Origin: Neobacillus notoginsengisoli | GTDB taxonomy: Bacteria; Bacillota; Bacilli; Bacillales; Cytobacillaceae | Assembly: GCF_003515685.1 (NCBI RefSeq) | Contig: NZ_QWEG01000002.1 | Location: 124,001 to 188,000, forward strand | Direction: 5' to 3' | DNA length: 64,000 bases | In this document: piece by piece, positions 19,486 through 27,226 of the stretch | Numbering within the stretch: the first letter of the stretch is position 1 | Layout: the number at the start of each line of letters is the position of its first letter | Notes under the pieces: model-generated | What the model was told of the DNA's origin: nothing | Databases searched by the model: none | The model's input: only the letters and a program-made list of their open reading frames with translations | Position numbers and translations under genes: made by a program

Positions 19486-19850
19486 GGGGATGTGCGGCCC
19501 ATTTCCAAAAATTCAGCATGAACATCGATATTCGCACCCATTAGGACCATTGCGAGGTGATGATAAGGGGCTGTTGCCACCTCTTTATACATCTTATCAA
19601 TATACAAATGTGCGGCTTCCGGATACTCGCGCTTAAACTGGCGGCGGAGCTTTTCACCTGCTTCATCGGCATCGGCAAGGACGTAAACTTCCTTATCGCC
19701 GAACGAATCAATCAGTTCATCAAGGCGTGACAGGGAAATCGTTCCGTTCGTGCAAATCACTTCAACACGGTCTTTGATAATCCCTAGTACTTTTTTCTTA
19801 TCCGATCTGCCTTCCACAATAATAATTTTATCCGCGTATTCTTCACTCAT
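19482..19850 (-). CDS. yusF: Toprim-domain protein YusF
   Basis: Small stand-alone TOPRIM domain (about 122 aa). The catalytic-type glutamate is in KIIIVEGRSDKKKV and the DxD-type acidic pair is in EVYVLADADEAGEKLRRQF. Toprim domains occur in topoisomerases, primases, RNase M5 and OLD nucleases; the small solitary form resembles RNase M5-type proteins but its substrate is not established. The start is ATG 19850 (MSEEYADK); the in-frame GTG nine bases upstream is less likely. It is followed by coupled yusE. Confidence 0.87.
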   Translation of the reverse strand: MSEEYADKIIIVEGRSDKKKVLGIIKDRVEVICTNGTISLSRLDELIDSFGDKEVYVLADADEAGEKLRRQFKREYPEAAHLYIDKMYKEVATAPYHHLAMVLMGANIDVHAEFLEMGRTSP

Positions 19851-20013
19851 CGAAATCACCTGCAGGAAAGTAGTTGGTATTAGCTTATTCAGAAGGACTA
19901 TTTGTGTGTAGTCTCCTGCTCTAGTTCAACTATACCACTATGCCTATTTTGCATACAGGAGTTTGCTCTCGCCGGCAGTAAAATGGCTTGCCTGCAGGCA
20001 AAAAAGCGGGCTG

Positions 20014-20253
20014 TTAGCACCAGCCGCCCTGCTCGCAATCCGTATACTTCGCATTAGGCTGGTCAACCATCGCTACGTTTTGGAAAATTCGCTGCTGGTC
20101 GACGTCAAAACGCTGGTCAAGCTCAAACTCGGCTTTCCCGTTCAACAAAATCCGGCCAATCGCCTCTTTCTCCAGATAAAGTTCTATTTCCCCATTTCTC
20201 AGTTTTCCAACCACTCTGTCGGTAATATCAAGCTTCTTTTCACTCCATGTCAT
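20014..20253 (-). CDS. yusG: DUF2553 protein YusG
   Basis: Short protein of 79 residues matching the YusG family: MTWSEKKLDITDRVVGKL, then NGEIELYLEKEAIGRI, ending in NAKYTDCEQGGWC. It is predicted mostly beta, without membrane or signal segments, and carries two C-terminal cysteines. Function is unknown. Position between yusF and gcvH matches B. subtilis. A GGGGTGATGTTGG leader precedes the ATG. Confidence 0.83.
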   Translation of the reverse strand: MTWSEKKLDITDRVVGKLRNGEIELYLEKEAIGRILLNGKAEFELDQRFDVDQQRIFQNVAMVDQPNAKYTDCEQGGWC

Positions 20254-20348
20254 CCAACATCACCCCTTTTGTTTTTCCTTTATTCTGCCCCTGTCCACGC
20301 AAAGGCATAGATGGGAAAGAAAGGGCATTCGGGCAGTATTTTTGCAAA

Positions 20349-20378
20349 ATAAAAGGGCCATTCCCAAAGGAACAGCCC
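20349..20378 (-). terminator. Terminator of gcvH
   Basis: On the minus strand GGGCTGTTCC and GGAATGGCCC pair with two wobble pairs across TTTG, followed by TTTTATTTTG. Confidence 0.75.
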
Positions 20379-20385
20379 GACATGT

Positions 20386-20766
20386 TTATTCGTTTGTCAT
20401 TTCATCATATTGCTCAGCGGTCATGAGGTTGTCCAGCTCGCTTGTATCAGAAAGCTCCACAACAACCATCCATGCCTTTTCGTAAGGAGATTCGTTTACG
20501 AATTCAGGGCTGTCAGAAAGGTCTTCGTTCACTTCAACAACCTTACCGCTTACCGGTGAGTACAGCTCGGATACCGTCTTAACAGACTCGACGCTTCCAA
20601 ATGGCTCGTCCGCAGTAACGTCGTCTCCTACCTCAGGAAGCTCCACAAATACGATGTCGCCAAGCTCAGACTGGGCAAAATGCGTAATGCCAATCCGTAC
20701 TTTATCCCCTTCAACTTTTACCCATTCATGTTCTTCTGAATAACGCAAATCCTTTGGTGTTGTCAA
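20386..20766 (-). CDS. gcvH: Glycine cleavage system H protein GcvH
   Basis: Lipoyl-carrier protein of glycine cleavage; in Bacillus it also acts as the relay on which lipoyl groups are assembled before transfer to 2-oxoacid dehydrogenases. The lipoylated lysine is K63 in [18 protein letters not shown]. Flanking signatures [20 protein letters not shown] and [15 protein letters not shown] are typical. Length 126 aa is normal. It is monocistronic here, far from gcvT/gcvP, as is usual in Bacillus. It would be a substrate of LipA encoded at 410-1321. Confidence 0.97.
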   Translation of the reverse strand: MTTPKDLRYSEEHEWVKVEGDKVRIGITHFAQSELGDIVFVELPEVGDDVTADEPFGSVESVKTVSELYSPVSGKVVEVNEDLSDSPEFVNESPYEKAWMVVVELSDTSELDNLMTAEQYDEMTNE

Positions 20767-20856
20767 TGTTATCCCTCCACAATGTGTTGTATTATCTATT
20801 ATCGATTTAAAAGCAATCGATAGACCATGAATGCCGGAATTCCGGCAACAGGTTCC

Positions 20857-21213
20857 CTATAACCAAACCTTTTTGTACTCATCTTCTTTGAAACCGACTG
20901 TCACCTTTTCCCCATCCGTCAAAATTGGCCGTTTCATCAGCATGCCGTCTGACGCCAGAATATCGAGCAACTCGTCTTCTGAAGCCGTTTTCATCTTATC
21001 CTTCAAACCAAGCTCACGGTATTTCTGGCCGCTTACATTAAAGAACTTTTTCAATTCAAGGCCGCTTTTTTTGTATAACTGTTCCAGTTCAGCCCTCGTT
21101 GGAGGCTGTTCTACAATATGTATTGCTTCATAAGTTATCTCGTTCTCTTCAAGCCATTTCTTCGCATTCCTGCATGTTCCGCATTTCGGATACCAGTAAA
21201 ACGTCAATGCCAT
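20857..21213 (-). CDS. yusI: Arsenate reductase/Spx-family protein YusI
   Basis: Thioredoxin-fold ArsC/Spx-like protein of about 118 residues. The N-terminal CxxC is visible in FYWYPKCGTCRNAKKWLEE, followed by the PPTRAELEQLYKKSG helix, KFFNVSGQKYRELGLKDK and the family segment GMLMKRPILTDG. It resembles the reductase-like members (YusI, YffB) more than the RNA polymerase-binding Spx. The start is ATG 21213, with AAGGAG 8 nt upstream. Substrate is unknown. Confidence 0.88.
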   Translation of the reverse strand: MALTFYWYPKCGTCRNAKKWLEENEITYEAIHIVEQPPTRAELEQLYKKSGLELKKFFNVSGQKYRELGLKDKMKTASEDELLDILASDGMLMKRPILTDGEKVTVGFKEDEYKKVWL

Positions 21214-21376
21214 CTGCACCACTCCTTACGATTCCTACCCTGAAATAGTACCATAAATGAAGATAAAAAGCCCTAATTACCTGGTACCCCGAATAAGGTA
21301 TTCGCCACCTTCATCAAAAATCCTGCCTATTTTAATATCAGCCACAAAATTGACATATATTTTACGAAAGTGAGTA

Positions 21377-21617
21377 GTTGCCACTCAAGTCCAGGATGCG
21401 TGACAACAAACGCTCGAAACCTGGAATACTTGTCACTCAAGGCACGGATGCGTGACAACAAATGCTCGAAACCTGGTTTAGTTGTCACTCAAAACACGGA
21501 TGCGTGACAACGAATGCTCGAAACCTGGTTTAGTTGTCACTCAAAGCACGGATGCGTGACAACAAACACTCAAAAACCGGAATAGTTGTCACTCAAGGCA
21601 CGGATGCGTGACAACAA
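21377..21617. repeat. Tandem inverted-repeat array B (52-nt period, about 4.6 units)
   Basis: Left arms GTTGTCAC or close variants begin at 21377, 21429, 21481, 21533 and 21585, an exact 52-nt step. Right arms GTGACAAC follow after a 15-nt loop, and a 21-nt linker (AAATGCTCGAAACCTGGTTTA in the clean copies) separates units. It fills most of the yusI-HAD phosphatase gap. No gene is supported between 21223 and 21723. Confidence 0.88.
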
Positions 21618-21723
21618 CTTCACAAATTAGTTTTTTTGCAAAGCATGCAGTTTAGGTGAGAGAAGCTCTCTATGTCCAACCGTCCACTCAGCATTTTTCA
21701 CCTGTTATTAAAGCTTAACTTCC

Positions 21724-22500
21724 CTACAGCAGCCCGACCAGTTTCAGGCCGTGCAGAATCCCTCCATCATTTACGTGAATCGTCTCGTACCGGGCCGCTT
21801 CCTTCACTTCCGGGAGCGCATTTCCCATCGCAACGCTGTTTGGGACATACGAAAGCATTTCAATATCGTTCAGCCCGTCGCCGAACGCATAGGCGTTTTC
21901 AATATGTAGGCCCATTGCCTCGACAAGTTCTTCAATCCCTTTCGCTTTTGACCCGCCAACAGGCAGAACATCGACAGAGACTGGATGCCAGCGAATAAAG
22001 TCGAATTCCTTGAATGCATCTTCATACTTCAATTCGTCATCCTGCTCGCAAAATAATAGAGTCTGAAAAATAGTGCGCCCGCGAAAGTACTCAGGCTCGT
22101 GCGTTGGACCCATGGTTAACTTGAGAGTTCCTATGCTTTCTGTGATCCAGTTATGCTCGGGCACGCTCATTTTCATATCCACTTCATCCATATAAATGAG
22201 TGGATGATTATTTTCAGCCGCAGCCAAAGTCAAAGCCTCTAAAGCCTTCTCGTTTAATTGATTTGTATAAACAGGCTTCCCCTGCAGAACAACGTACTGT
22301 CCGTTAAAGCTCACATATGTATCGATTCCCAGCTCTTTCCGCAAATCTTCAAACATGAACGGAGCCCGGCCGGTTGCAATCGCCACCTCATGCCCCAATT
22401 CTTTCAGTTTAAAAACTGCCTCTTTCGCCGAAGCCGGAAGCCGTTTTTCATCGTCAAGCAATGTACCGTCAATATCAAAGAAAATAATGCTTTTCTCCAT
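21724..22500 (-). CDS. Cof-type HAD phosphatase (YkrA-like)
   Basis: HAD-superfamily hydrolase of the Cof/IIB subfamily, acting on small phosphorylated metabolites such as sugar or nucleotide phosphates. Motif I is FFDIDGTLLDDEKRL, motif II is VAIATGRAPFMF and motif IV is NAYAFGDGLNDIEML; the cap region lies between. It ends with the VNDGGILHGLKLVGLL tail typical of the YkrA-like group. The start is ATG 22500 (MEKSIIFF) behind AAAGGTGTTGGAT. The product is 258 aa and stands alone between two repeat arrays. Substrate is not predictable. Confidence 0.87.
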   Translation of the reverse strand: MEKSIIFFDIDGTLLDDEKRLPASAKEAVFKLKELGHEVAIATGRAPFMFEDLRKELGIDTYVSFNGQYVVLQGKPVYTNQLNEKALEALTLAAAENNHPLIYMDEVDMKMSVPEHNWITESIGTLKLTMGPTHEPEYFRGRTIFQTLLFCEQDDELKYEDAFKEFDFIRWHPVSVDVLPVGGSKAKGIEELVEAMGLHIENAYAFGDGLNDIEMLSYVPNSVAMGNALPEVKEAARYETIHVNDGGILHGLKLVGLL

Positions 22501-22673
22501 ATCCAACACCTTTCTTTCTGCAAAAAACCTTGATGCTTTCCTTCTTACTTAATTGTACATAACTTCACAGCTTTTATCCATTCGCCTAGACCCGAGCAAT
22601 AGAGAAGAAGATTTTAATAGGCAATTCGCACGCGTTCCTATATAATTTAAGAAAACAATTTCGGAGGTATACC

Positions 22674-22955
22674 ATGCAAGAAAACGGGGACATAATTGCC
22701 TCCCACCAAAAGAAAAAAGCAAGGCTCACCGTGATTGGCGCGGCCTTGATCATCCTGTCCTGCATCCTTTACGGAGCCATCCTGCTCGTGCCGCTCACCT
22801 CCTTTTCAACCGGAACAAAAGTCGCGATTACGGCCGGGCTCGTCATTAGCGGTGAGGCCACCTTCTGGATTGGCGGCATCATCCTCGGAAAAGAAGCCGT
22901 GACACGCTACCGGAAAAACCTGAACCCTTTGAACTGGTTCAAAGGCAGGAAATAA
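22674..22955 (+). CDS. Transporter suffix domain-type small membrane protein
   Basis: Two-span membrane protein of 93 residues. A charged N-terminus is followed by hydrophobic helix 1 (ARLTVIGAALIILSCILYGA), the LLVPLTSFSTGTKVAITAGL loop and helix 2 with GEATFWIGGIILGKEAVTRY, then a basic tail. This matches the pattern of the so-called transporter suffix domain found alone or at the end of some MFS carriers. Function is unknown. The ATG follows CGGAGGTATACC. It is convergent with the next gene through a shared hairpin. Confidence 0.72.
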   Translation: MQENGDIIASHQKKKARLTVIGAALIILSCILYGAILLVPLTSFSTGTKVAITAGLVISGEATFWIGGIILGKEAVTRYRKNLNPLNWFKGRK

Positions 22956-22965
22956 TCAAGACAAA

Positions 22966-23013
22966 TAAAGCCAGAGCGCTAACCAGTGTTGGTTACACGA
23001 TCTGGCTTATTTT
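22966..23013. terminator. Bidirectional hairpin between two convergent small genes
   Basis: AAGCCAGA and TCTGGCTT form the outer stem, with GTAACC against GGTTA inside. An ATTTTTGG tract follows on the plus strand. Confidence 0.65.
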
Positions 23014-23019
23014 TGGCTT

Positions 23020-23451
23020 CTAAAGCTGTTTCCTTACAACCTTTGTCCAGGCACGGACTCGATCGGCTGCTCCTTTTTTCTCCCCGACAAGGTAAACTTC
23101 GGAAACGGTCATCGCCCAGTCTTTGAAAACCGGCTGGGCTGGCACCTGTCTTACTACCTTTCCTGAACCCTCAGACCAATAAGAAATTTTTTTTCGGACT
23201 TTGCTGATAGGCATTTGCCTGTCGTAAGCTTCACAAAAAATCCAAAAAAGTTCTTCCCGTGCTTCATCTGTAAATATGGCGGGGTGCTGGATGTTGTAGC
23301 AGGCAACCGTCCAAAAATGAAGGCCTAGCAAGTCAGCGTTTTCAGCTTCCCAGGAGATAATTTCATCTAGTTGTCCCCGGCAATCGAGTCCATTCGCTTC
23401 GGGCGCTCCGCATTCAGGACAGCATTCTTGATAGTTGATCGCTCTGTTCAT
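23020..23451 (-). CDS. DUF5946-family protein
   Basis: Protein of about 143 residues with the N-terminal zinc-finger-like motif CCPECGAPEANGLDCRGQLD, then a helical domain containing HFWTVACYNIQHPAIFTDEA, and a C-terminal VYLVGEKKGAADRVRAW segment. I recognise this arrangement from the DUF5946 family, whose function is unknown. No membrane segment is present. The start is ATG 23451 (MNRAINYQ) with GGCGGTGGGG just upstream; seven codons before it are unsupported. Confidence 0.75.
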   Translation of the reverse strand: MNRAINYQECCPECGAPEANGLDCRGQLDEIISWEAENADLLGLHFWTVACYNIQHPAIFTDEAREELFWIFCEAYDRQMPISKVRKKISYWSEGSGKVVRQVPAQPVFKDWAMTVSEVYLVGEKKGAADRVRAWTKVVRKQL

Positions 23452-23544
23452 TCCCCACCGCCTCCCGCGCAAAATTGTTTCTAATGAATATATTCTTCAT
23501 TTATCGCTGCCAATCCTTTATCTGTCTGCATAATTTTCACATGA

Positions 23545-23604
23545 GTGACAACCTCGACCGGTTTTTCCGGATTGTTGTCACTCATACAGGCTTTGCGTGA
23601 CAAC
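23545..23604. repeat. Short second locus of array family B (52-nt step)
   Basis: GTGACAAC occurs at 23545 and again at 23597, exactly 52 nt apart, with GTTGTCAC at 23573-23580 between them. Stem arms are identical to array B at 21377-21617, but linker and loop sequences differ. Confidence 0.75.
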
Positions 23605-23861
23605 CTCGACGAATTTCACTGCAAATCGGGACATCTCTGCACCACTTTTTCTAATGTTTGAATGTTAATTCAAGCTTCATTTCAACCTGACTGGAAAAAC
23701 TTACTTTCACCACTTTGTAATACAAATAGGTCGATTTAACCTACCATTTTCCCTATGAATCTAGTATTTTGTAAAAAAGGGGAAATATTTGTAACATAGA
23801 CGAAATATTTTCGTTAATATAGGTGTAGAGAAAAATCACGAGAAACCGAGGGGAAAGAAAA

Positions 23862-24911
23862 ATGGGAAATTTGTTTAGAAGTAAAAGGCTGAGGAGTTTT
23901 TTAGTATGTATTGCGCTAGTGCCGCTCATTTATGGGGCCATTTTAGGTGTTGGTGCATTAAAGTCTGATGCGAAATCCGAGAAGATTCCGAGTCCGATAG
24001 TTTCCGGGTTAAAAAATGAATATGCCGCTGAGTTTCCGAACTACGACCCGAGCCTCCAGCCTTCTAAACCAATAGCCCCTCAAGGCGAATCCGAAGAAGT
24101 GAGGAAGCAAGAGCCAGCTGTTGATGAAAAAAAGGAAATCGAACAGGGAAACACGGAAGGTGCAAAGCAGCCTGTGGCAGTGAAACCCGGAGTAAAACCT
24201 GCGGTTAAAACGCAAGCTAGCGCCCCAGCCAAGCAGCCACAGACACCAGCACCGCCTGTACCTCCCGTAAAAATGCCAACAGAACCCGCTAAGCCAGTCA
24301 ACACCGGGAATGGCCGACCAGTTTACCTAACATTCGATGACGGCCCGCACAATGTATCAGGGCAAATCCTTGACGTGCTCGACAAATACAATGCCAAGGC
24401 AACCTTTTTCATGTTGGACGGCAATATGAAGCAGCACCCGGCCGCGGTTAAGCGGATGGCTTCATCGGGACACAGCCTTGGTTTGCATGGCGTGACACAC
24501 AGCAAGACGGAGTTTTATAAATCCGCCCAGTCTGTGATTGGTGAAATGAACCAGGCTAGAGCAACTGTCAAGAATTTAACTGGGATTGATACTGTATTAA
24601 TCCGTACTCCATTTGGCAGTTCTCCTCATATGACACCCGCTTATAAACAGGCGGTCATTGAAAATGGATATAAAATGTGGGATTGGACGGTTGACAGCAG
24701 GGACTGGGCCTTCCGCAACGCCCGCTATGTGGACAGTGTGATCGAACAGCTTGAAAAACAACGCAACAGCACTGGGCCTATCGTCATTCTGCTTCATGAA
24801 CGTCCGGAAACGCTCGCCCATCTGCCTGCATTAATGGAATACCTGAAGAACCAGAATTATACATTCCAGCCGCTGAACAGCGAAATGACGCCAGTGCAGC
24901 TAGGTAGATAA
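23862..24911 (+). CDS. Membrane-anchored polysaccharide deacetylase
   Basis: NodB-type deacetylase likely acting on peptidoglycan or another N-acetylated wall polymer outside the cell. It has an N-terminal anchor (LRSFLVCIALVPLIYGAILG), a proline-rich low-complexity spacer at about residues 60-145, then the catalytic domain. Motifs are TFDDGPH (metal-binding DD), SLGLHGVTHS (His pair), RTPFGSS and LLHERPET. The spacer probably spans the wall. The length is 349 aa with a GAGGGGAAAG leader. Upstream, the palindrome ACGAAA-TAT-TTTCGT at about 23800 may be an operator. A terminator follows. Confidence 0.88.
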   Translation: MGNLFRSKRLRSFLVCIALVPLIYGAILGVGALKSDAKSEKIPSPIVSGLKNEYAAEFPNYDPSLQPSKPIAPQGESEEVRKQEPAVDEKKEIEQGNTEGAKQPVAVKPGVKPAVKTQASAPAKQPQTPAPPVPPVKMPTEPAKPVNTGNGRPVYLTFDDGPHNVSGQILDVLDKYNAKATFFMLDGNMKQHPAAVKRMASSGHSLGLHGVTHSKTEFYKSAQSVIGEMNQARATVKNLTGIDTVLIRTPFGSSPHMTPAYKQAVIENGYKMWDWTVDSRDWAFRNARYVDSVIEQLEKQRNSTGPIVILLHERPETLAHLPALMEYLKNQNYTFQPLNSEMTPVQLGR

Positions 24912-24952
24912 GTAAATAGCAAGTTAAATAGAGAAAAGACATTTTTAGGTCA

Positions 24953-24988
24953 GGCGGGAATCATTAGATTCCCGCCTCCTTTTATTTT
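24953..24988 (+). terminator. Terminator of the polysaccharide deacetylase gene
   Basis: GGCGGGAATC pairs with GATTCCCGCC across ATTA, followed by TCCTTTTATTTT. Confidence 0.85.
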
Positions 24989-25036
24989 ATGGCAGATTTT
25001 TCGCAAAATTTAGTTGGTAGCCATTTTAATCACGCT

Positions 25037-25070
25037 AAAAACCGGAAAGCTTATAGCCTCCCGGTTTAAA
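25037..25070 (-). terminator. Terminator of the secreted hypothetical gene
   Basis: On the minus strand AAACCGGGAGGC pairs with GCTTTCCGGTTT, followed by TTAGCG. It lies 40 nt past the stop. Confidence 0.6.
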
Positions 25071-25110
25071 CACCAACCATCAAAAAAAACAGTTTCGAAA
25101 CCCGCTCCGC

Positions 25111-25887
25111 CTACTCTTCCCTAAAGATAACCTTGCCCGTAACTGCGGATATCCCTTTAACCTGAGGATGTTCGACAAGATAGACCTTCATCGGAATATT
25201 AACAAATTCCCATGTATCTGAATACATAATTGGCCCATCCATGACCGCTGTTCCTTTATACTTTGCCTCAATGCCATTCGCCTTCAGGTGCTGTTCCGCT
25301 TCCTCCCAACTCAACTCGAGCGGCTCACTCTTTGCGGGTACCTGCAGGACATCATCAATCAGCCACATACCATCCACTTTCACGGCAGTCATATAATAAT
25401 GGATGCCGAACGGCGTATACCCGGCATCCAGGTCATCAGGCAGTTTTACTGTTTTAATTTTAATTTTGCCAGGAGCGTTTTCAATAACCTCCATCCGGAC
25501 ATCCAAATCTGGCGGCGACATCCCTTCCCCGTAAGTATCGTTCATCTCGAGCATTAGCTCGTCAAGCGACTTCAGCCAGTCCCGTGTCACCAGCCCTGAA
25601 ACCATCGGATAAAAACCTTCCAGGTCGATTTCCTTGTCGGTGAGATTTTCCTTCCAGTAACCTTTTTCCTCCATATACTGGCTGGCAAGGGCGTTTATGG
25701 CAAAATACCCCTCCATGAGCTCACGAATGGCAGATAGGTCCAACGTTTCCAGTTCACGCCGATTCGAAGTGCCTCCAGTTTCCTTCGGTGGCTGGGCGCT
25801 TTCCGCGTTTCCAGTCCAATTCAGGCTTCCGTATGTTAAACCAGCCAAAAGAATGACTGCCGAAAAAGTTAATCCAATCCATCTCAT
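25111..25887 (-). CDS. Secreted or membrane-anchored hypothetical protein
   Basis: I do not recognise a family. The product is about 258 residues, starting MRWIGLTFSAVILLAGLTYG, which is a signal or anchor segment. A polar linker follows and then a mixed domain with KIKIKTVKLPDDLDAGY, FGIHYYMTAVKVDGMWLIDD and a C-terminal part resembling PepSY-like beta structure (KVYLVEHPQVKGISAVTGKV). The start is ATG 25887, with AAAGGGG 8 nt upstream. It is transcribed alone and convergent with the deacetylase. A role at the cell surface is only inferred from the signal. Confidence 0.7.
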   Translation of the reverse strand: MRWIGLTFSAVILLAGLTYGSLNWTGNAESAQPPKETGGTSNRRELETLDLSAIRELMEGYFAINALASQYMEEKGYWKENLTDKEIDLEGFYPMVSGLVTRDWLKSLDELMLEMNDTYGEGMSPPDLDVRMEVIENAPGKIKIKTVKLPDDLDAGYTPFGIHYYMTAVKVDGMWLIDDVLQVPAKSEPLELSWEEAEQHLKANGIEAKYKGTAVMDGPIMYSDTWEFVNIPMKVYLVEHPQVKGISAVTGKVIFREE

Positions 25888-25920
25888 TTTTCCTGCCCCT
25901 TTCTTAAGGACAATTCCATT

Positions 25921-25995
25921 TTGCAAAAAAATGTGAGAAGGGGATTGTTACCCAACTATGTAGAGGCAGCCATTGCCCACATGCCCTCTCACATT
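25921..25995 (-). terminator. Intrinsic terminator of an unassigned short transcript
   Basis: On the minus strand AATGTGAGAGGG pairs with CCCCTTCTCACATT across a 40-nt loop and is followed by a T-run (TTTTTTTGC). Upstream lies only a possible 24-residue frame (MSNKWGSLGMMRTIKK, then VKKSAPKL, 26000-26074), preceded by no good ribosome site. The transcript could be a small RNA or a micro-protein mRNA. Confidence 0.55.
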
Positions 25996-26117
25996 ATTAG
26001 ACGATTTTTTAAAGTTTCGGTGCGGACTTTTTAACTTTTTTGATTGTTCGCATCATTCCCAAGCTTCCCCATTTGTTACTCATCCCATACAACAGACCAA
26101 ACCGGTTTCAAAATAAA

Positions 26118-26141
26118 AACTGCCCGGGTTTCCGGGCAGTC
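26118..26141 (-). terminator. Terminator of the c-di-GMP-controlled small gene
   Basis: On the minus strand ACTGCCCGG and CCGGGCAGT pair across a very short loop, followed by TTTTATTTTG. It starts 8 nt past the small ORF stop. Confidence 0.82.
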
Positions 26142-26148
26142 AAGTTGT

Positions 26149-26316
26149 TCATTCAAATTTAGTTGTTAAAAAGGTGGCTTTTTTGCCATGGTAGCAGGCT
26201 TTTGCCATCAGCTTCGCTTTCAAGTTTTCACATACTGCGTCATGGGTCAGCCGCTGGTTGTACCGATGTAAAAAAAGATGAAAATAGTACTTTCCTTTTA
26301 GTAAGTTCTTCAACAC
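26149..26316 (-). CDS. 55-residue ORF under a c-di-GMP riboswitch, function unknown
   Basis: The frame from GTG 26316 encodes MLKNLLKGKYYFHLFLHRYN, then QRLTHDAVCENLKAKLMAKA and CYHGKKATFLTTKFE. AAGGGGG lies 5 nt before the GTG (8 nt before the following in-frame TTG). An intrinsic terminator begins 8 nt after the stop and a c-di-GMP-I aptamer ends about 40 nt upstream, so the whole transcript is one compact unit. The protein is basic, with an aromatic amphipathic N-terminal helix, and no signal peptide. I recognise no family. It is too short for common ORF cut-offs. Confidence 0.7.
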   Translation of the reverse strand: MLKNLLKGKYYFHLFLHRYNQRLTHDAVCENLKAKLMAKACYHGKKATFLTTKFE

Positions 26317-26354
26317 AATTACCCCCTTATTTGCTCCGTATACTGCAGGGCCGT

Positions 26355-26445
26355 ATTCGGAAACTGGCTGGCTTGGCTATATTCATAGCTTTAGCCCCTG
26401 TAGTTTTGCGTCTCCACTTTTCAATGGATTTGCCCTTGTCGTACT
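26355..26445 (-). promoter_or_regulatory. c-di-GMP-I (GEMM-I) riboswitch
   Basis: The minus strand shows the GEMM-I core in order: ACAAGGGCAAATCC, a CCATT-GAAA-AGTGG hairpin with a GNRA tetraloop, GACGCAAA, a tetraloop-receptor helix (GGCTAAAGCTAT with ATAGCCAAGCC), and AGCCAGTTTCCGA closing against AAACT. This parallels the Vibrio Vc2 aptamer element by element. The GGG at the position that separates c-di-GMP from cGAMP binders favours c-di-GMP. The downstream hairpin CCGAATAC/GTATACGG has no U-run, so control may be at translation of the 55-residue ORF. Confidence 0.8.
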
Positions 26446-26596
26446 ATATTTGTGCTATAAATAAATTTAACAAATTTTTGTATAACAATCAATCTAGAGC
26501 TTATTTCTATATCTATAGTGATTTTCCACATTTATGGCTTAGTAAACCTAAAATATCTTTTTTTTTTGCAAAAACTTTTAAACTGCCTTCTCTACG

Positions 26597-26658
26597 CAAA
26601 AAAAAAAGCCCGTCTTAACATGCCGTCTGCTGCTGCAGCGGAGTTAAACCGGGCTTTT
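26597..26658 (-). terminator. Terminator of comK
   Basis: On the minus strand AAGCCCG and CGGGCTT form the base of a long hairpin (inner TTAAC/GTTAA and GCTGC/GCAG) followed by ten T residues. Confidence 0.82.
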
Positions 26659-26671
26659 CGTTCCTGCTATG

Positions 26672-27226
26672 TTAATCCTGGTCCAGCCAATAAACGGTCT
26701 CTTCTTCCTCGACGACCCGAATACCTTTTTCCCGTTCCACGTACAGGGTGAGAGGGTTTTTTGTGTGCTTGATGACAATTTCCCGAAGCTCTTCCGCTTT
26801 TTTCCGCTTTTGATTGAAAGAGGCTTCCTTCATATTGATTTCGTATGTATGGCCGTAGCTGAGCTGGACGATTGTCTTCTTTAACCCGTTTTTCTTCGTT
26901 CCCCTCACATGCATAAGTGAAAACCAGACACAATTTGACTTTCCAAATGATTTTGACGGAAAAAGCCATATTCCCAGACTTGTGTTGACAGTGATTGGGT
27001 GCATCCGGATTCCGCTGAGCAGCGCCTTTGAACTGTGGCGCGCTCCGATAAAGCTGGAGCCTAGCCGGACGAGTGATAAATTGATGAGCTGGATTGGAGG
27101 CATTTTGACATAAATGATTTTATTTCCTTCCAATACTTTTGAAAAAAGATTCCCGTATTGGTCATACTCGCCAGTAATTAGAACGGTCTTCTCATTAACC
27201 AAATAATCTTCTGCTATTTCTATCAC
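26672..27226 (-). CDS. comK: Competence transcription factor ComK
   Basis: Homologue of ComK, the master activator of competence genes, which binds AT-box pairs in late competence promoters. Recognisable segments in order: IIYVKMPPIQLINLSLVRLG, SSFIGARHSSKALL (B. subtilis FGSSYAGR), HPITVNTSLGIWLFPSKSF (KPPIMVDPSNQIFLFP), VWFSLMHVRG and GHTYEINMKEASFNQ. Length is 184 aa; the C-terminus differs from B. subtilis. The start is GTG 27226 with GGGGGAG 5 nt upstream. I could not find a clear AAAA-N5-TTTT K-box before it. Some Bacillus have two comK genes, so this may be one of a pair. Confidence 0.85.
   Translation of the reverse strand: MIEIAEDYLVNEKTVLITGEYDQYGNLFSKVLEGNKIIYVKMPPIQLINLSLVRLGSSFIGARHSSKALLSGIRMHPITVNTSLGIWLFPSKSFGKSNCVWFSLMHVRGTKKNGLKKTIVQLSYGHTYEINMKEASFNQKRKKAEELREIVIKHTKNPLTLYVEREKGIRVVEEEETVYWLDQD

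Noticed and set aside
21377-21617. Possible CRISPR array
   Set aside because: The repeated part is an inverted pair with short conserved linkers; there are no variable spacers, no leader and no cas genes.
26163-26618. 151-residue plus-strand ORF between the deacetylase region and comK
   Set aside because: It is antisense to the c-di-GMP aptamer and the 55-residue ORF, both better supported, and has low-complexity ends.
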